Source of the DNA: an uncultured Desulfomicrobiaceae bacterium
Lineage (GTDB): Bacteria; Desulfobacterota; Desulfovibrionia; Desulfovibrionales; Desulfomicrobiaceae
DNA length: 64,000 nt
Assembly (NCBI GenBank): GCA_937989665.1
Contig: CALKRN010000014.1
Span: 30,418 to 94,417 of the forward strand
Direction: 5' to 3'
This document shows positions 51,761-60,984 of the stretch, one piece after another; position 1 is the stretch's first letter; every line of letters starts with the position of its first letter. The notes beneath the pieces are model-generated. The model had not been told where the DNA came from. It saw only the letters and a program-made list of their open reading frames with translations, and did not search any database. A program made the translations under genes and the position numbers.

Positions 51761-53170
51761 TCAGACACACAGGGCATCGTGGAGGGCCTGTTGGGCAGTG
51801 GCAAAGTGGCTGCGATCCACCACGAACTGCATATTGGTCTGGCGCACGGTCTGGGATACAGCCAAGATATTGATGCCCCGAGCTGCCAAGGCCCCGGCGG
51901 CTTTGGCGAGGATGCCAGGCTGGGCAATGTTGGAGCCAATGGCGCAGACAATGGCCACCGGAAGGGCGAGGACCTGCTCAAAGCGGTGGCGCAGGTCCCG
52001 CAAGAGGTCCTCGGTGCAGTCGCGGTCATTGACGATGACATCAATGGTATTGGCGTTCGTGGCTTTACAGATGAAAGATACCCCATGGTTGGCGAGCACT
52101 TGCATAATACGGAGGTCAAAACCCACTTCACCAACCATGCGGGTATCATGGATTTCGATGCATGTGACCTTAGCCGATCCGGTGACGATTTCTACTTTTG
52201 AGCGGGGTGCGATGAAGTCTTTGGTGATGAGCGTGCCGGCATGGTCCGGATCAAAAGCGTTTTTCACCCGAATGGGGATATTGCGGATTTCAAGGGGCTT
52301 GGATGCCTTGGGATGAATGGCTTCCATTCCCACGTCGGCCAATTGATCCGCAACGTCGAAGTTGGTGTTGCAGACAGGACGGATTTTATCGAGGCCGATG
52401 ATCAAGGGGTCTCCGGAACAGAGGTGGTACTCTTTGTGGATGACGGCCTCGGCAGCGCCGAGGATGACCGCGACCTTCGAGAAGGTCACTTCGGAGTAGC
52501 CGCGGTCGAACTCGCGCATAATGCCTTCGGTGCCTTTGGTGTAGCCGGTGGCGAAGCAGATGGTGCGGAAGGGGTCGATGCCTTGAAAGCTGTCGCGGAT
52601 GCGGTCGTCGATGGTCAGTTGGCGGCTGTCCTCCCAACCGCTTAGGTCCACAAATGTGGCATCATAGCCGCGGTTTTGGAGGATATTGGTGGAGTTGAAG
52701 GCACTGTGCATCTCGCCGATGGAGGCAAGAAGCTCTCGGGCAGCAAGTAAGAGTTCCGTACGTGAAACGTATCCCGAGGCCAGGACGTTGTCCATACTGC
52801 GCAGAATATTGATGGTGAGGTCAATATGATCAGCAATGAACTCATTGGCGACACGGAGATCAAGACCAATAGGAGCGAATGATGCATTGATCTCGCAGAG
52901 GTGATCGCGCAACTCCAGCAAGGCACGAACGTAATTGCCTTGATTTTTGAAGAGGGTGTATACCCCAGGTTCGCCGGTTTTTTTGTGTTCAAGGAGCTTG
53001 TTCGTCACCCCGCCATAGGCCGAAACGACATAAATACGTCCATAGACATCATTGGGATTGTGGAGAATGACATTGTCGATGACCTCAGCGAATCGGGACA
53101 TGGTCGTGCCGCCGATTTTTTCTACACGCAAGGCACGCCGGGCGGGAGTGGGAGAAGGGCACGAGGGCAT
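51761..53170 (-). CDS. lysC: aspartate kinase (ectoine-type Ask subgroup)
   Basis: 469 residues. The kinase N-terminus VEKIGGTTMSRFAEV differs from standard KFGGTS and resembles the Ask-Ect subgroup. It has a central SGWEDSR and IPIRVKNAFDPDHAGTLI, and two C-terminal ACT domains (KVTCIEIHDTRMVGEVGF, PVAIVCAIGSNIAQPG) for feedback control. It phosphorylates aspartate for lysine, threonine, methionine and, in some bacteria, ectoine synthesis. No ectoine genes are in the window. ATG 53170 has a weak site; an internal TTG is possible. Confidence 0.88.
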   Translation of the reverse strand: MPSCPSPTPARRALRVEKIGGTTMSRFAEVIDNVILHNPNDVYGRIYVVSAYGGVTNKLLEHKKTGEPGVYTLFKNQGNYVRALLELRDHLCEINASFAPIGLDLRVANEFIADHIDLTINILRSMDNVLASGYVSRTELLLAARELLASIGEMHSAFNSTNILQNRGYDATFVDLSGWEDSRQLTIDDRIRDSFQGIDPFRTICFATGYTKGTEGIMREFDRGYSEVTFSKVAVILGAAEAVIHKEYHLCSGDPLIIGLDKIRPVCNTNFDVADQLADVGMEAIHPKASKPLEIRNIPIRVKNAFDPDHAGTLITKDFIAPRSKVEIVTGSAKVTCIEIHDTRMVGEVGFDLRIMQVLANHGVSFICKATNANTIDVIVNDRDCTEDLLRDLRHRFEQVLALPVAIVCAIGSNIAQPGILAKAAGALAARGINILAVSQTVRQTNMQFVVDRSHFATAQQALHDALCV

Positions 53171-53236
53171 GGCGAATTTTCCAGGGTTCGGGTTAATGGG
53201 TTGGGCGGCGTTTGTAGTGAGGGGGGCGGGGGGGCG

Positions 53237-54631
53237 TCAACTCAGACCAAGGCCTCGATGTTTTTTGCGCAACGCGTACTGCCACCACGGCGCCTTGAGG
53301 TACCACCAGAGCATCGCCGCGCATTGCACCAGGATAGAGGCGAGCATGGCCATCCAGATGCCCTCGGCGGTCCCCAAAAGACGGTGGCCTAATCCATAGG
53401 CCAGGGGTAGGCGCACGAACCATGCGGCACCGCCAAAGATGAGGGCTTGGTAGAGGGTTGCCCCGGCGCCGGTGAAGGCCCCACTGAGGATCAGGGCCGC
53501 GAGCATGGGCGGGGTGCCGGCCATATTGTAGGCGAGATAGCGGATGGCATGGGCTTGGGCCTCGGGGTCCGGGGCAATGAAAGCGACAATGGGGTCAATG
53601 ATGAGCCACATGAGGAGGGTGAGCAGGGAAATGGCCCCGACCCCTAGGCGCATGATGCGCAGTCCGATGGCCCGGGCGTCTTGTATTCGCCCCTGACCAA
53701 TGAGGTGCCCAACGAGGATGGAAGCCGTGAAGTTGAAGGCGAATCCGGGCAAGAAGAGCAAGGATTCTACCCGCATCCCGGCGCTCATTCCGGCCATGGC
53801 CGCGACGCTGTCGCGGGGCAGACTCGCCACCAAGGCAAAAAGGACCATGTAGGCGGTGTGCCAAACCAGCTGCATGAAGCCAGCGGGCCAAGCCACGGAC
53901 ACCAGGTACGGCATGGCGCGGCGAGCCCAGCGCCAGGGGGGCAGGCTGCGGCGGGTGAGCAGCCCCCGACGTACGAGCATCCCGAGGTTAAAAACGGTGC
54001 CGCACAGGATCGAGGCGAACGTTGCCCAGGCAATCCCCAGATGGCCGAAGCGGGGCATACCCCACCAGCCAAGCCCGAGAGCAAAATCCCCAAAAGCATT
54101 GATGGCGGTCACGATCATCATGGAGTACAACGGGGTCTGGACGTCGTGTCCAGCGCGAAAGAGGGCATTGCTGACGATCAGGAGATAGTACGCCGGCAGG
54201 ATGCGAAGAAAGACCACCAAAAGGTCGTTTGCTGTGGGCAGGACCTCGGGGGGGAGCTGAAGGGCGCGCAAAAAAAGGGAGTCCACCATTTGGCCGGCTC
54301 CTACCATCCCGGCCCCGAGGCAGACAGCGAGCCCCATGGTCATGCCCACGAAGCGTTGGACCCGAATCATAAGTCCGGCGCCAGCGCTTTGGCTGACCGC
54401 CGCCACACTGCCATTGGCAATGGCCACGGCTACCACGAGAAAGAAAAACATCGCCTGGGTCATGAATCCGACCGCGGCCTGGACCTCTCGGCCAAGGCGG
54501 CCGGCCACCCACACATCGGCAAAACCGATGAGGAAGTGGAACACCATCATGAGGGCCTGGGGCCAGGTAAGGGCGAGGATGGTGCCAGCCGGTCTTTTCT
54601 GGAGCTGTTGGTCCAGTGGAAGCGAGGTCAT
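53237..54631 (-). CDS. MATE-family efflux transporter
   Basis: 464 residues with about 12 helices and MATE landmarks: TWPQALMMVFHFLIGFADVWVAGRLG, and the second-half match VAWPAGFMQLVWHTAYMVLF with GSVAAVSQSAGAG-like loops. It exports drugs or metabolites using Na+ or H+. It follows the CheX-like gene by 6 bp, so it belongs to the string of leftward genes beginning at the TetR gene (60.9 kb). Confidence 0.92.
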   Translation of the reverse strand: MTSLPLDQQLQKRPAGTILALTWPQALMMVFHFLIGFADVWVAGRLGREVQAAVGFMTQAMFFFLVVAVAIANGSVAAVSQSAGAGLMIRVQRFVGMTMGLAVCLGAGMVGAGQMVDSLFLRALQLPPEVLPTANDLLVVFLRILPAYYLLIVSNALFRAGHDVQTPLYSMMIVTAINAFGDFALGLGWWGMPRFGHLGIAWATFASILCGTVFNLGMLVRRGLLTRRSLPPWRWARRAMPYLVSVAWPAGFMQLVWHTAYMVLFALVASLPRDSVAAMAGMSAGMRVESLLFLPGFAFNFTASILVGHLIGQGRIQDARAIGLRIMRLGVGAISLLTLLMWLIIDPIVAFIAPDPEAQAHAIRYLAYNMAGTPPMLAALILSGAFTGAGATLYQALIFGGAAWFVRLPLAYGLGHRLLGTAEGIWMAMLASILVQCAAMLWWYLKAPWWQYALRKKHRGLGLS

Positions 54632-54637
54632 GCGGGG

Positions 54638-55114
54638 CTAGCTAAAGCAGACCTCCACCATAATGGGACCATGGGGAGTATCAAAAGGGATGGCGAGGAT
54701 GGCGTTGGAAGAAACGTGGCGGATGGTATGTCCTTGACCGGTCACCACCGAAGGAATGGCCCCTTCGAACACGAGGCCGATCTCCACGAGTCCTTTGCGG
54801 GCTTGGCCGGAAATCATGTTGGTGAGTTCGCCCACCGCGTCTTCTACTTCAGGGGTGATGTCTTTGAGATCTTCGAAGAGCATGCCGCCGATGATGCCCA
54901 AGGCCGCCTGTTTGGTGAAGGTGATGGACATGGTGCCCTTGCTTTTTCCCTTGGGGTTCGAAAAACCGATCACCCCCGTGACATCCCCATGGGCAACATT
55001 GTCCTTTTTGACGTACGGCGTCTTCGGGGTGGCCGTGGTATTGGCCATGGTGGACAAAACATTGGTGGTGGCGTCGACAAATTGTTTGATAATGCCTTGG
55101 ATAGTTTCGTTCAC
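54638..55114 (-). CDS. CheX/CheC-like chemotaxis phosphatase family protein
   Basis: 158 residues from GTG 55114, chosen because AAGGAGG is 6 bp upstream; an earlier ATG would add 11 residues and lacks a site. It has a CheX-like fold with the active helix EDAVGELTNMISGQARKGL (conserved E-x-x-N) and strands TMSITFTKQAALGI and GPIMVEVCFS. CheX removes phosphate from CheY. Here it is probably the phosphatase for the stand-alone receiver encoded 57 bp upstream. Confidence 0.85.
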   Translation of the reverse strand: MNETIQGIIKQFVDATTNVLSTMANTTATPKTPYVKKDNVAHGDVTGVIGFSNPKGKSKGTMSITFTKQAALGIIGGMLFEDLKDITPEVEDAVGELTNMISGQARKGLVEIGLVFEGAIPSVVTGQGHTIRHVSSNAILAIPFDTPHGPIMVEVCFS

Positions 55115-55170
55115 GGCGTCCTCCTTGACAGGAACTGTCTGTAGCATGGACGAGAAGAAAAGGCCAGCTC

Positions 55171-55542
55171 TTATCCCTCTTCCTTTTGATGAAGGACCCG
55201 CTCCACCGTTTCCTCGAGCTCCGTTTTGTCGATGGGTTTGACACAGTAGGCGCTCGCCCCCAGCCGCATGCTGGCATGAGCCGTGTCGAGGGTTGGATAT
55301 CCAGTAAGCATAATGGCCAGTATTCCTGGTTTTGTCTCTTTCATTTTGCGAAGGACATCCACACCACTCATCCTTTTAAGCTTCATATCGAGAATAACAA
55401 GATCAACTGAATTACGCTCTACATAGCGAAGTGCTTCTTCTTCATCGGTCATTGCTTTGACAGTATGTCCTTTGCGTTCCAAAATACGTCGGATGAGAAT
55501 TGCAGCATCGGAGACATCGTCAAGGGCGAGGATGTGGGCCAT
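55171..55542 (-). CDS. stand-alone CheY-like response regulator
   Basis: A 123-residue single receiver: acidic ALDDVSD, Asp52 (VILDMKLKRMSG), Thr in MLTGYPT and Lys in CVKPID. No output domain. It overlaps the upstream histidine kinase by 23 bp, with GGAGG at good distance, so the two are a cognate pair; the CheX-like protein follows. It likely carries a phosphate signal to an unlinked target. Confidence 0.92.
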   Translation of the reverse strand: MAHILALDDVSDAAILIRRILERKGHTVKAMTDEEEALRYVERNSVDLVILDMKLKRMSGVDVLRKMKETKPGILAIMLTGYPTLDTAHASMRLGASAYCVKPIDKTELEETVERVLHQKEEG

Positions 55543-57427
55543 GGTTTTCCTCCAGAGAAGCATGATCAAGGGGGATGGTGACGGTAAAGATGGTCCCAGG
55601 GCCATAGCGGTCCGGGTCAATGGGCAGAGGCCACGGGAAGTCTTTGGGGACTGGGCTCTGGGCTTGGATATGGCCCTTGTGCTTCTCGATGATACTATAG
55701 CTCACCGACAGGCCGAGCCCAGTCCCTTGACCTACGGGTTTGGTGGTGAAGAATGGGTCGAAGATCTTGGTGATTGTGGCGGCATCGATGCCGATGCCAG
55801 TGTCCGCGACCTCGAGGCGCACGGCACCAGCGTCGCGCAGCAGGGTCGTGCGTACGGCAATGAGCCCGCCTTCAGGGAGGGCGTCTCGGGCGTTGGTGAG
55901 GAGATTGACCCAGACTTGTTTCAGCTCTTCGGGATCGCCGTAGATGATGGGGAAAGAGTCGTCGAGGTCGGTGGCGATGGTGACCTGGTCGAGGGAGAAG
56001 GTGTGGCGCACTAGGGTGATGGCCTCCATGACCGAGTTGTTGAAGCACATCTCGACCTTTTCCGAGGTGGAGGCATGGGAGAACTCAAGGAGATCGGCGA
56101 CGATCTTGCGGCAGGCCTGGGTATGGCGTTCAATGGTGCGCAGGTCGTCGGCCATAGGGGAGTCTGGGGCAACGTCGTCGAGAAGCAGCTGGGTGATGCC
56201 AAGGATGATCCCCAAAGGGGTATTGATTTCGTGGGCTACTCCACCAGCCAATTTGCCGAGGGACTCGATCTTTTGGGCCTGGATGAGTTGGCGTTCATAG
56301 TCTTTCATGGCCGTGATATCTCGGTCCATGCGGAGCAACCCACGGATTTGGCCGTTTTCTCCACGCACCGGAATCTGGATGACATGAAACCAGCGCGGGC
56401 CGTGGGGAGTATCCTCTTTTTCGTGGCGCTCCATACGCTGGCCGCTGGAGAGGACATCGCGACCTTCCAGGTGGCGGCGCTCCGCCTCGTCTTCGGGGAA
56501 GAGGTCAAAGTCCGTTTTGTTAGGAAGGGCGGTCTTGGAGATACCGACGGCCTGACAGAAGGCCTCATTGGCGGCGTGGTAGATCATCCGGGTGTCTCGG
56601 AGGCAGATGCGGTCCGGGTTGGCGTCAAGGACCGTGGTAAGAAGGCGGGTTTGTTCGGCGAGGCGGCGTTGGGCCTCAAGGAGTTCTTCCATACGGGCGT
56701 CAAGTTCCTCAGCCATGGAGGTGAAGGCACTTTCGAGGGCGCTGAACTCGTCGTGTTGGTCCTGCGGGAGCACAGGAGGCGGGGGAGGGAATGGGGAAGT
56801 CACGTGGCGCAGACGCAAGGCCTCGGCTCGTGCCTGGAGTTGGTCCAGACGGACCGTGATGGTGCGGGCGAAGATAGTAGCGGCGGCTGAGGCGCCCACG
56901 AGGCCAAGCAAAAAGATTGTCATTAGGGTCGAAAGGAGCCGATTGAGGGTAAGGGAGACCGAGGCGCGGGAGATGCCGAGGCGTACTGTGCCGAGGGGCT
57001 CATCATGGACGCGCACCAGCGCCGCGATATCGTCAAGGCGTTCAAGACCATTGTCGATGGGCTGCACCTTGAGGGGGTTTTGGAGGGAGGCTTGGTTGGC
57101 ACTGGCGAGCTCCAGGGGAAAATCAGGGCCAAAAGAATGCACGACGATGCGACCAGCGCGATCTTGGATAAAGATATAGGCCACTTCTCGGGTTTCGGTG
57201 ATAAGGTCCCGCAGACGCAAAAAGTCGAGGGCGAGCAAGGGGTCGATCGCACGAGCCGCAAGGGAAGAGGCCAATTCGAGGCCGCGCTTGCGGTGCTCTT
57301 CCAGGAGCGCTTCTTTCGTAATGCTGGCCACAAACGGCAACAGCGCCAGGGCCATGGCGGTGATGATGGCAATGATGCCAAGATTGAGTTTGGTTTCAAA
57401 GGAAAGATGGCGCAGGCGATGGATCAT
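55520..57427 (-). CDS. membrane sensor histidine kinase partnered with PhnD-like protein
   Basis: 635 residues. Helix about 15-35, a periplasmic Cache/double-PAS-like sensor, and helix about 172-192. A HAMP-like segment (RTITVRLDQLQARAEALR) is followed by a coiled coil, PAS (LDANPDRICLRDTRMIYHAN-like), HisKA with His399 (GGVAHEINTPLGI) and a HATPase. It is coupled to the PhnD-like lipoprotein by ATGA at its start and to the receiver at its end, implying a binding-protein-sensor-regulator relay. Confidence 0.92.
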   Translation of the reverse strand: MIHRLRHLSFETKLNLGIIAIITAMALALLPFVASITKEALLEEHRKRGLELASSLAARAIDPLLALDFLRLRDLITETREVAYIFIQDRAGRIVVHSFGPDFPLELASANQASLQNPLKVQPIDNGLERLDDIAALVRVHDEPLGTVRLGISRASVSLTLNRLLSTLMTIFLLGLVGASAAATIFARTITVRLDQLQARAEALRLRHVTSPFPPPPPVLPQDQHDEFSALESAFTSMAEELDARMEELLEAQRRLAEQTRLLTTVLDANPDRICLRDTRMIYHAANEAFCQAVGISKTALPNKTDFDLFPEDEAERRHLEGRDVLSSGQRMERHEKEDTPHGPRWFHVIQIPVRGENGQIRGLLRMDRDITAMKDYERQLIQAQKIESLGKLAGGVAHEINTPLGIILGITQLLLDDVAPDSPMADDLRTIERHTQACRKIVADLLEFSHASTSEKVEMCFNNSVMEAITLVRHTFSLDQVTIATDLDDSFPIIYGDPEELKQVWVNLLTNARDALPEGGLIAVRTTLLRDAGAVRLEVADTGIGIDAATITKIFDPFFTTKPVGQGTGLGLSVSYSIIEKHKGHIQAQSPVPKDFPWPLPIDPDRYGPGTIFTVTIPLDHASLEENHGPHPRP

Positions 57428-58401
57428 GGCGCCACCTCGATGCCAAGGGTACGCATGAGGGTCTCGATAACGCGGTAATCCTCATGGGTTGCGGCGATGA
57501 TGGCACTTAGCCCGGCTGGGTCGAGGATGGCCTCGTGCTCGGGGCGATGAAGGGCAAGCAGGGCCTGGGCGATGGTCTGGACGACTTCGGTGGGCAACCC
57601 GGCACGGGCACAAAAGAGCCAGCCTGGGTAGGGGCGGGTCTCGGCGAGGACGCGGATGGGAGAGGTGTCGAAGCGTCGGGCGACGATGTCGAGGGTACCC
57701 TTGCGGATGGAGCCGATGTCGTAGGCGCCGGAGAGGACCGCGAGTACGACCTGCTCTTGTTTACCTCCAGCCCCTTGAGCGAAGTCGATGCGGGCAAATT
57801 GATTCGTAGTGATGCCGTGTTCGTGGAACAAGGCGAGGGGAAAAAGATACCCTCCAGCAGAGGTGGGCTCCACCGCGATCCAGGTCTTACCGCGGCAATC
57901 CGCAAGGCTGCGGATGGCCGCGTTGTCCGCACGGACGATAATCTGGCCCTGGAAGTCAGCGCCGCCGTCTTTTTCCACCGCTCGCGCAAAGACCTGGGCG
58001 CCAGTGCGGTGGTGGAGCAGCACATAGACAAAGGGATTGGTGAAGGAGATGTCGATATCCCCTCGCGCCACCATGGCCATGTGTTCGGCAAAGGTGGAGG
58101 GGAAGACCTGGCGGAAAGGCAGCCCGGTTACCTGGCGGAGGTATTCCAGTAGCCGCCGGTGGCGCTCGAAAGACACCGCATGGGCGTATTGGGGCAGGTA
58201 GGCATAGGTGATGGCCGGTTCTTGGCGAGGCAGTTCCATGGGCGCGCGCTTATCCCAATCCACGCGGCGCACCTCCTCGTCGTTGGAGCATCCACTGAGA
58301 CTAACAAAAACGATGCCCAGAAACAGAATTCGGAGGATCAGTAAGCAAAGGCTGTTCCCGCGTTGGGAGGGGCTTGTTTGCCAAAAAAGCGGTGAGACCA
58401 C
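57424..58401 (-). CDS. PhnD-like phosphate/phosphonate-binding lipoprotein
   Basis: 325 residues with lipobox LSGC and the PhnD/type II binding fold: AITYAYLPQYAHAVSFER, RGDIDISFTNPFVYVLLHHR, TWIAVEPTSAGGYLFP and VLSGAYDIGSIRKG. GTG 58401 fits GGAGGG spacing; TTG 58407 is closer. It precedes the kinase by ATGA and lies 137 bp after an ABC ATPase. It may feed that transporter or, more likely, present a ligand to the kinase. Confidence 0.85.
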   Translation of the reverse strand: MVSPLFWQTSPSQRGNSLCLLILRILFLGIVFVSLSGCSNDEEVRRVDWDKRAPMELPRQEPAITYAYLPQYAHAVSFERHRRLLEYLRQVTGLPFRQVFPSTFAEHMAMVARGDIDISFTNPFVYVLLHHRTGAQVFARAVEKDGGADFQGQIIVRADNAAIRSLADCRGKTWIAVEPTSAGGYLFPLALFHEHGITTNQFARIDFAQGAGGKQEQVVLAVLSGAYDIGSIRKGTLDIVARRFDTSPIRVLAETRPYPGWLFCARAGLPTEVVQTIAQALLALHRPEHEAILDPAGLSAIIAATHEDYRVIETLMRTLGIEVAP

Positions 58402-58503
58402 GGGCAATGGCCCTCCGTTCGTTATCTACCTTTATTTGCGTTTTATGGCAGCTATTCCACGAAACCCAAAAAGGCTGCGAGGCTACGGGCAACGGCTCTA
58501 CGT
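58381..58503. repeat. direct repeat overlapping the PhnD start, 85 bp apart
   Basis: 58381-58418 and 58466-58503 match at 30 of 38 positions. The first copy contains the PhnD start codon. The second lies in the gap up to the ABC ATPase. Confidence 0.6.
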
Positions 58504-58538
58504 CAGACCGCCTCGGGGGGCAAGGGATGGCCGACGGT

Positions 58539-59456
58539 CTACGGGTTCTTCTCTTGCGAGGGGTGGCCGCAGGACCCTGCCGGGCCATGTCCCTCCCGGT
58601 GGTTGGTGGCAGGGGGGCAGCCATGCCCTGCCGGGCGATATCCCTCCCCGGTTGAAGGTGAGGAGGCCTCAGTGAGGAGCATGCGGTCATTGAGGACAGC
58701 ATCGGCCTCGTGAAAGCGCTGGAGGAGGTCGCCAACACGGAGGCGAGCCTTGTCTGGGCCGTAGGAATCAAAGAGTATCCTGCCGCGGTGCATCATGACC
58801 AGGCGATTGCCCAGGGCGATGGCATGGGCCAGGTTATGGGTCACCATGAGGGTGGTGATTTTTTGGGAAAAGACCGTGCGCTCGGTGAGTTCCAGGATTT
58901 GCGCCGCGGTCTTGGGGTCGAGGGCTGCGGTGTGTTCGTCGAGCAGCAAAAGGTCCGGAGTGCGTAGGGTGGCCATGACCATGGTGAGGGCCTGGCGTTG
59001 GCCGCCGGAAAGGAGTCCAACGCGGTCGTGAAGCCGGTGTTCGAGCCCAAGGCCAAGGGCGGCGAGGCGCTCCCGGAAGAGTTCCCGTTCGGCGCGGCGC
59101 ACCCCAGGCCCCAGGCCACGGCGCTCCCCTCGGCGTAGGGCGAGGGCCAGATTCTGGGCCACCGTCCCGCCAGCGCAGGTCCCTCGGAGAGGGTCTTGAA
59201 AGACGCGACCAATCAACCGGGCGCGGCGCCATTCAGGCCAGGAGGTGACGTCCGTACCGTGGAAACGGATCGTGCCCGCATCTTCGGCTATGGTCCCAGC
59301 GATACAGGAAAGGAGGGTAGATTTGCCCGCGCCGTTGGAGCCAATGATGGTCACGAAGTCTCCCGGCTCCAGCACCAGGTCAAGCCCCTGCAGGGCGTGG
59401 ACCTCCTGGGGGGTGCCACGGTGGAACCATTTGTGGATTCCCAGGATTTCGATCAT
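58539..59456 (-). CDS. ABC transporter ATP-binding protein (COG1101-like)
   Basis: 305 residues. Walker A GSNGAGKST, signature LLSGGQRQ, Walker B LLLLDEHTAALDP and switch MVTHN. The DEHTAALDPK sequence resembles the uncharacterised COG1101 group paired with TrpX/COG2984-type binding proteins. The C-terminal about 45 residues beyond LLTEAS are Gly/Pro-rich and fall in repeated DNA. It is coupled to the permease by ATGA. The substrate is unknown; tryptophan, tyrosine or other small solutes are known for relatives. Confidence 0.9.
   Translation of the reverse strand: MIEILGIHKWFHRGTPQEVHALQGLDLVLEPGDFVTIIGSNGAGKSTLLSCIAGTIAEDAGTIRFHGTDVTSWPEWRRARLIGRVFQDPLRGTCAGGTVAQNLALALRRGERRGLGPGVRRAERELFRERLAALGLGLEHRLHDRVGLLSGGQRQALTMVMATLRTPDLLLLDEHTAALDPKTAAQILELTERTVFSQKITTLMVTHNLAHAIALGNRLVMMHRGRILFDSYGPDKARLRVGDLLQRFHEADAVLNDRMLLTEASSPSTGEGYRPAGHGCPPATNHREGHGPAGSCGHPSQEKNP
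58575..58650. repeat. direct repeat in the 3' end of the ABC ATPase gene, 51 bp apart
   Basis: CCCTGCCGGGC with following ATNTCCCTCCC recurs at 58575 and 58626. Both copies are inside the coding tail, so the protein's last about 45 residues (Gly/Pro/His-rich) derive from repeat DNA. Confidence 0.65.
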
Positions 59457-60337
59457 CGACGTTGCCTGCGGGCTAGGTGCGGCGAGGCCATGGCCAGGAT
59501 AACCACCACCGCGGTGATTAGGTTGAGGTCACTGGGAGATACGGCGAGCGGTCCCAGGCGTACGCTGAGGGCGAGGGCAATCGCCATGCGGTAGAGGATG
59601 GAGCCGCCGACCACGGCCAGGCAGGCCCGGGCCACGGTGGGGGCGCCAAAGATCGTTTCTCCCACGATGACCGAGGCTAAACCGGCCACAATCGTCCCCA
59701 CGCCCATGGTGACGTCGGCCGAGCCTTGGTTTTGGGCCACCAGGGCGCCGCACAGGGCAGCGAGGGCATTGGAGAGACCCACCCCCACCAGGAGTACCTG
59801 GTCTGTGTTCACCCCAAGGGCCCGGATCATGGCTGGGTTGTCGCCGGTGGCGAGCATGGCCTGGCCGTAGGCAGTGTGGAGGAACCAGATGAGACCTGCT
59901 GCCACGAGGGCGACAACGGCGGCCATGGCGAGCGGACTGGCCTGGTAGAGGGGGATCCCAAGGGAGGAAAGTGGGTCAAAGACCGTGGGCAGACCAAGGA
60001 GGGTGCGGTTGGGGGCCCCCATGATGCGGATGGTGATGGAGTAGAGGGCGATCATGGTGAGGATAGAAGCCAACAGCCCGAGGATGTTGAGCCGCGTGGC
60101 AAGTAAGGCCGTGGTGGCGCCGGCGGCAAACCCTGCCACAGCTGCCCCCAGCGTGGCGAGGTGCGGGGGAATACCCGCGGCAATGGCCGTGGCCGCCACG
60201 GCTGCCCCCAGCGGGAGACTGCCATCCACCGTTAGATCCGGGAAGTTGAGGACGCGGAAGGTGAGGTACACCCCCAAGGCCATGATGCCATAGAGGCATC
60301 CTTGCTCGAGGGCCGCAAGGATCGCAGCAAGAGTCAT
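59453..60337 (-). CDS. ABC transporter permease (COG4120-like)
   Basis: 294 residues with about eight helices, alanine-rich: ILGLLASILTMIALYSITIRIMG, ALGVNTDQVLLVGVGLSNALAAL and VIVGETIFG. It matches the permease family that pairs with COG1101 ATPases. The start overlaps the TetR stop (ATGA) and the stop overlaps the ATPase start (ATGA), so these three are one operon. Confidence 0.9.
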   Translation of the reverse strand: MTLAAILAALEQGCLYGIMALGVYLTFRVLNFPDLTVDGSLPLGAAVAATAIAAGIPPHLATLGAAVAGFAAGATTALLATRLNILGLLASILTMIALYSITIRIMGAPNRTLLGLPTVFDPLSSLGIPLYQASPLAMAAVVALVAAGLIWFLHTAYGQAMLATGDNPAMIRALGVNTDQVLLVGVGLSNALAALCGALVAQNQGSADVTMGVGTIVAGLASVIVGETIFGAPTVARACLAVVGGSILYRMAIALALSVRLGPLAVSPSDLNLITAVVVILAMASPHLARRQRR

Positions 60338-60945
60338 GAAGCACCATCTTGGGCGCGGATGCCCGCCAGCATAAATTCCACGAGGTCCTGGAAGAGGGAA
60401 GGCGAGGCATACGGGGTAAGCAGCTGGTGCCGTACGCCGCCGACGAGGTTACAGAAAAGGACGCGACTGACGCGGGAAGGGTCGAGGGGCCGCAGCGAGC
60501 CGTCTGCCACCCCTCGGCTGAGGGCCTCCTCGAGGATATGATAAAGGCGCTCAAAATCCCGCTCCATGACCTCACGCTCCGTCGAACCCTTGAGATCACT
60601 GAAGGGCGAACAGCGCACCAGGAGACGAAAATGCCGGCTGGGGTCCACAGCAAAGGCAAAATAGGTCTCGGCAAAACGGCGTACGGCCTCAAGACCATTG
60701 GGAGCCGCGGCAACAGCCCGTTCTTCGCTGTGGATGAGATCGTGAAGCACATCGAGCCCAGCGGCGAGAAAGAGGCGTTCTTTCGTGCCAAAGTAATGGG
60801 TCAAAAGGCCGAGGGCCACGCCAGCTTCTTGGGCGATCTTCTTGAATGTTGTCTCGGCGTAGCCATGGATTCCAAATAACGTCTTGGCGGCTGCGAGGAG
60901 GGCGTCTTTGCGAGGAGAACCAGACTTGGGGGGCATGGGAGACAT
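60334..60945 (-). CDS. TetR-family regulator of the ABC operon
   Basis: 203 residues. N-terminal HTH KDALLAAAKTLFGIHGYAETTFKKIAQEAGV and LTHYFGTKERLF; C-terminal helical ligand domain. First gene of the leftward operon, coupled to the permease. ATG 60945 or 60936 is possible, with no strong ribosome site. Likely regulates its own operon and perhaps the divergent CDF gene. Confidence 0.9.
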   Translation of the reverse strand: MSPMPPKSGSPRKDALLAAAKTLFGIHGYAETTFKKIAQEAGVALGLLTHYFGTKERLFLAAGLDVLHDLIHSEERAVAAAPNGLEAVRRFAETYFAFAVDPSRHFRLLVRCSPFSDLKGSTEREVMERDFERLYHILEEALSRGVADGSLRPLDPSRVSRVLFCNLVGGVRHQLLTPYASPSLFQDLVEFMLAGIRAQDGAS

Positions 60946-60984
60946 CCAGAGTTGAAAAACACGGCACTCTCGGTCACACTACCA

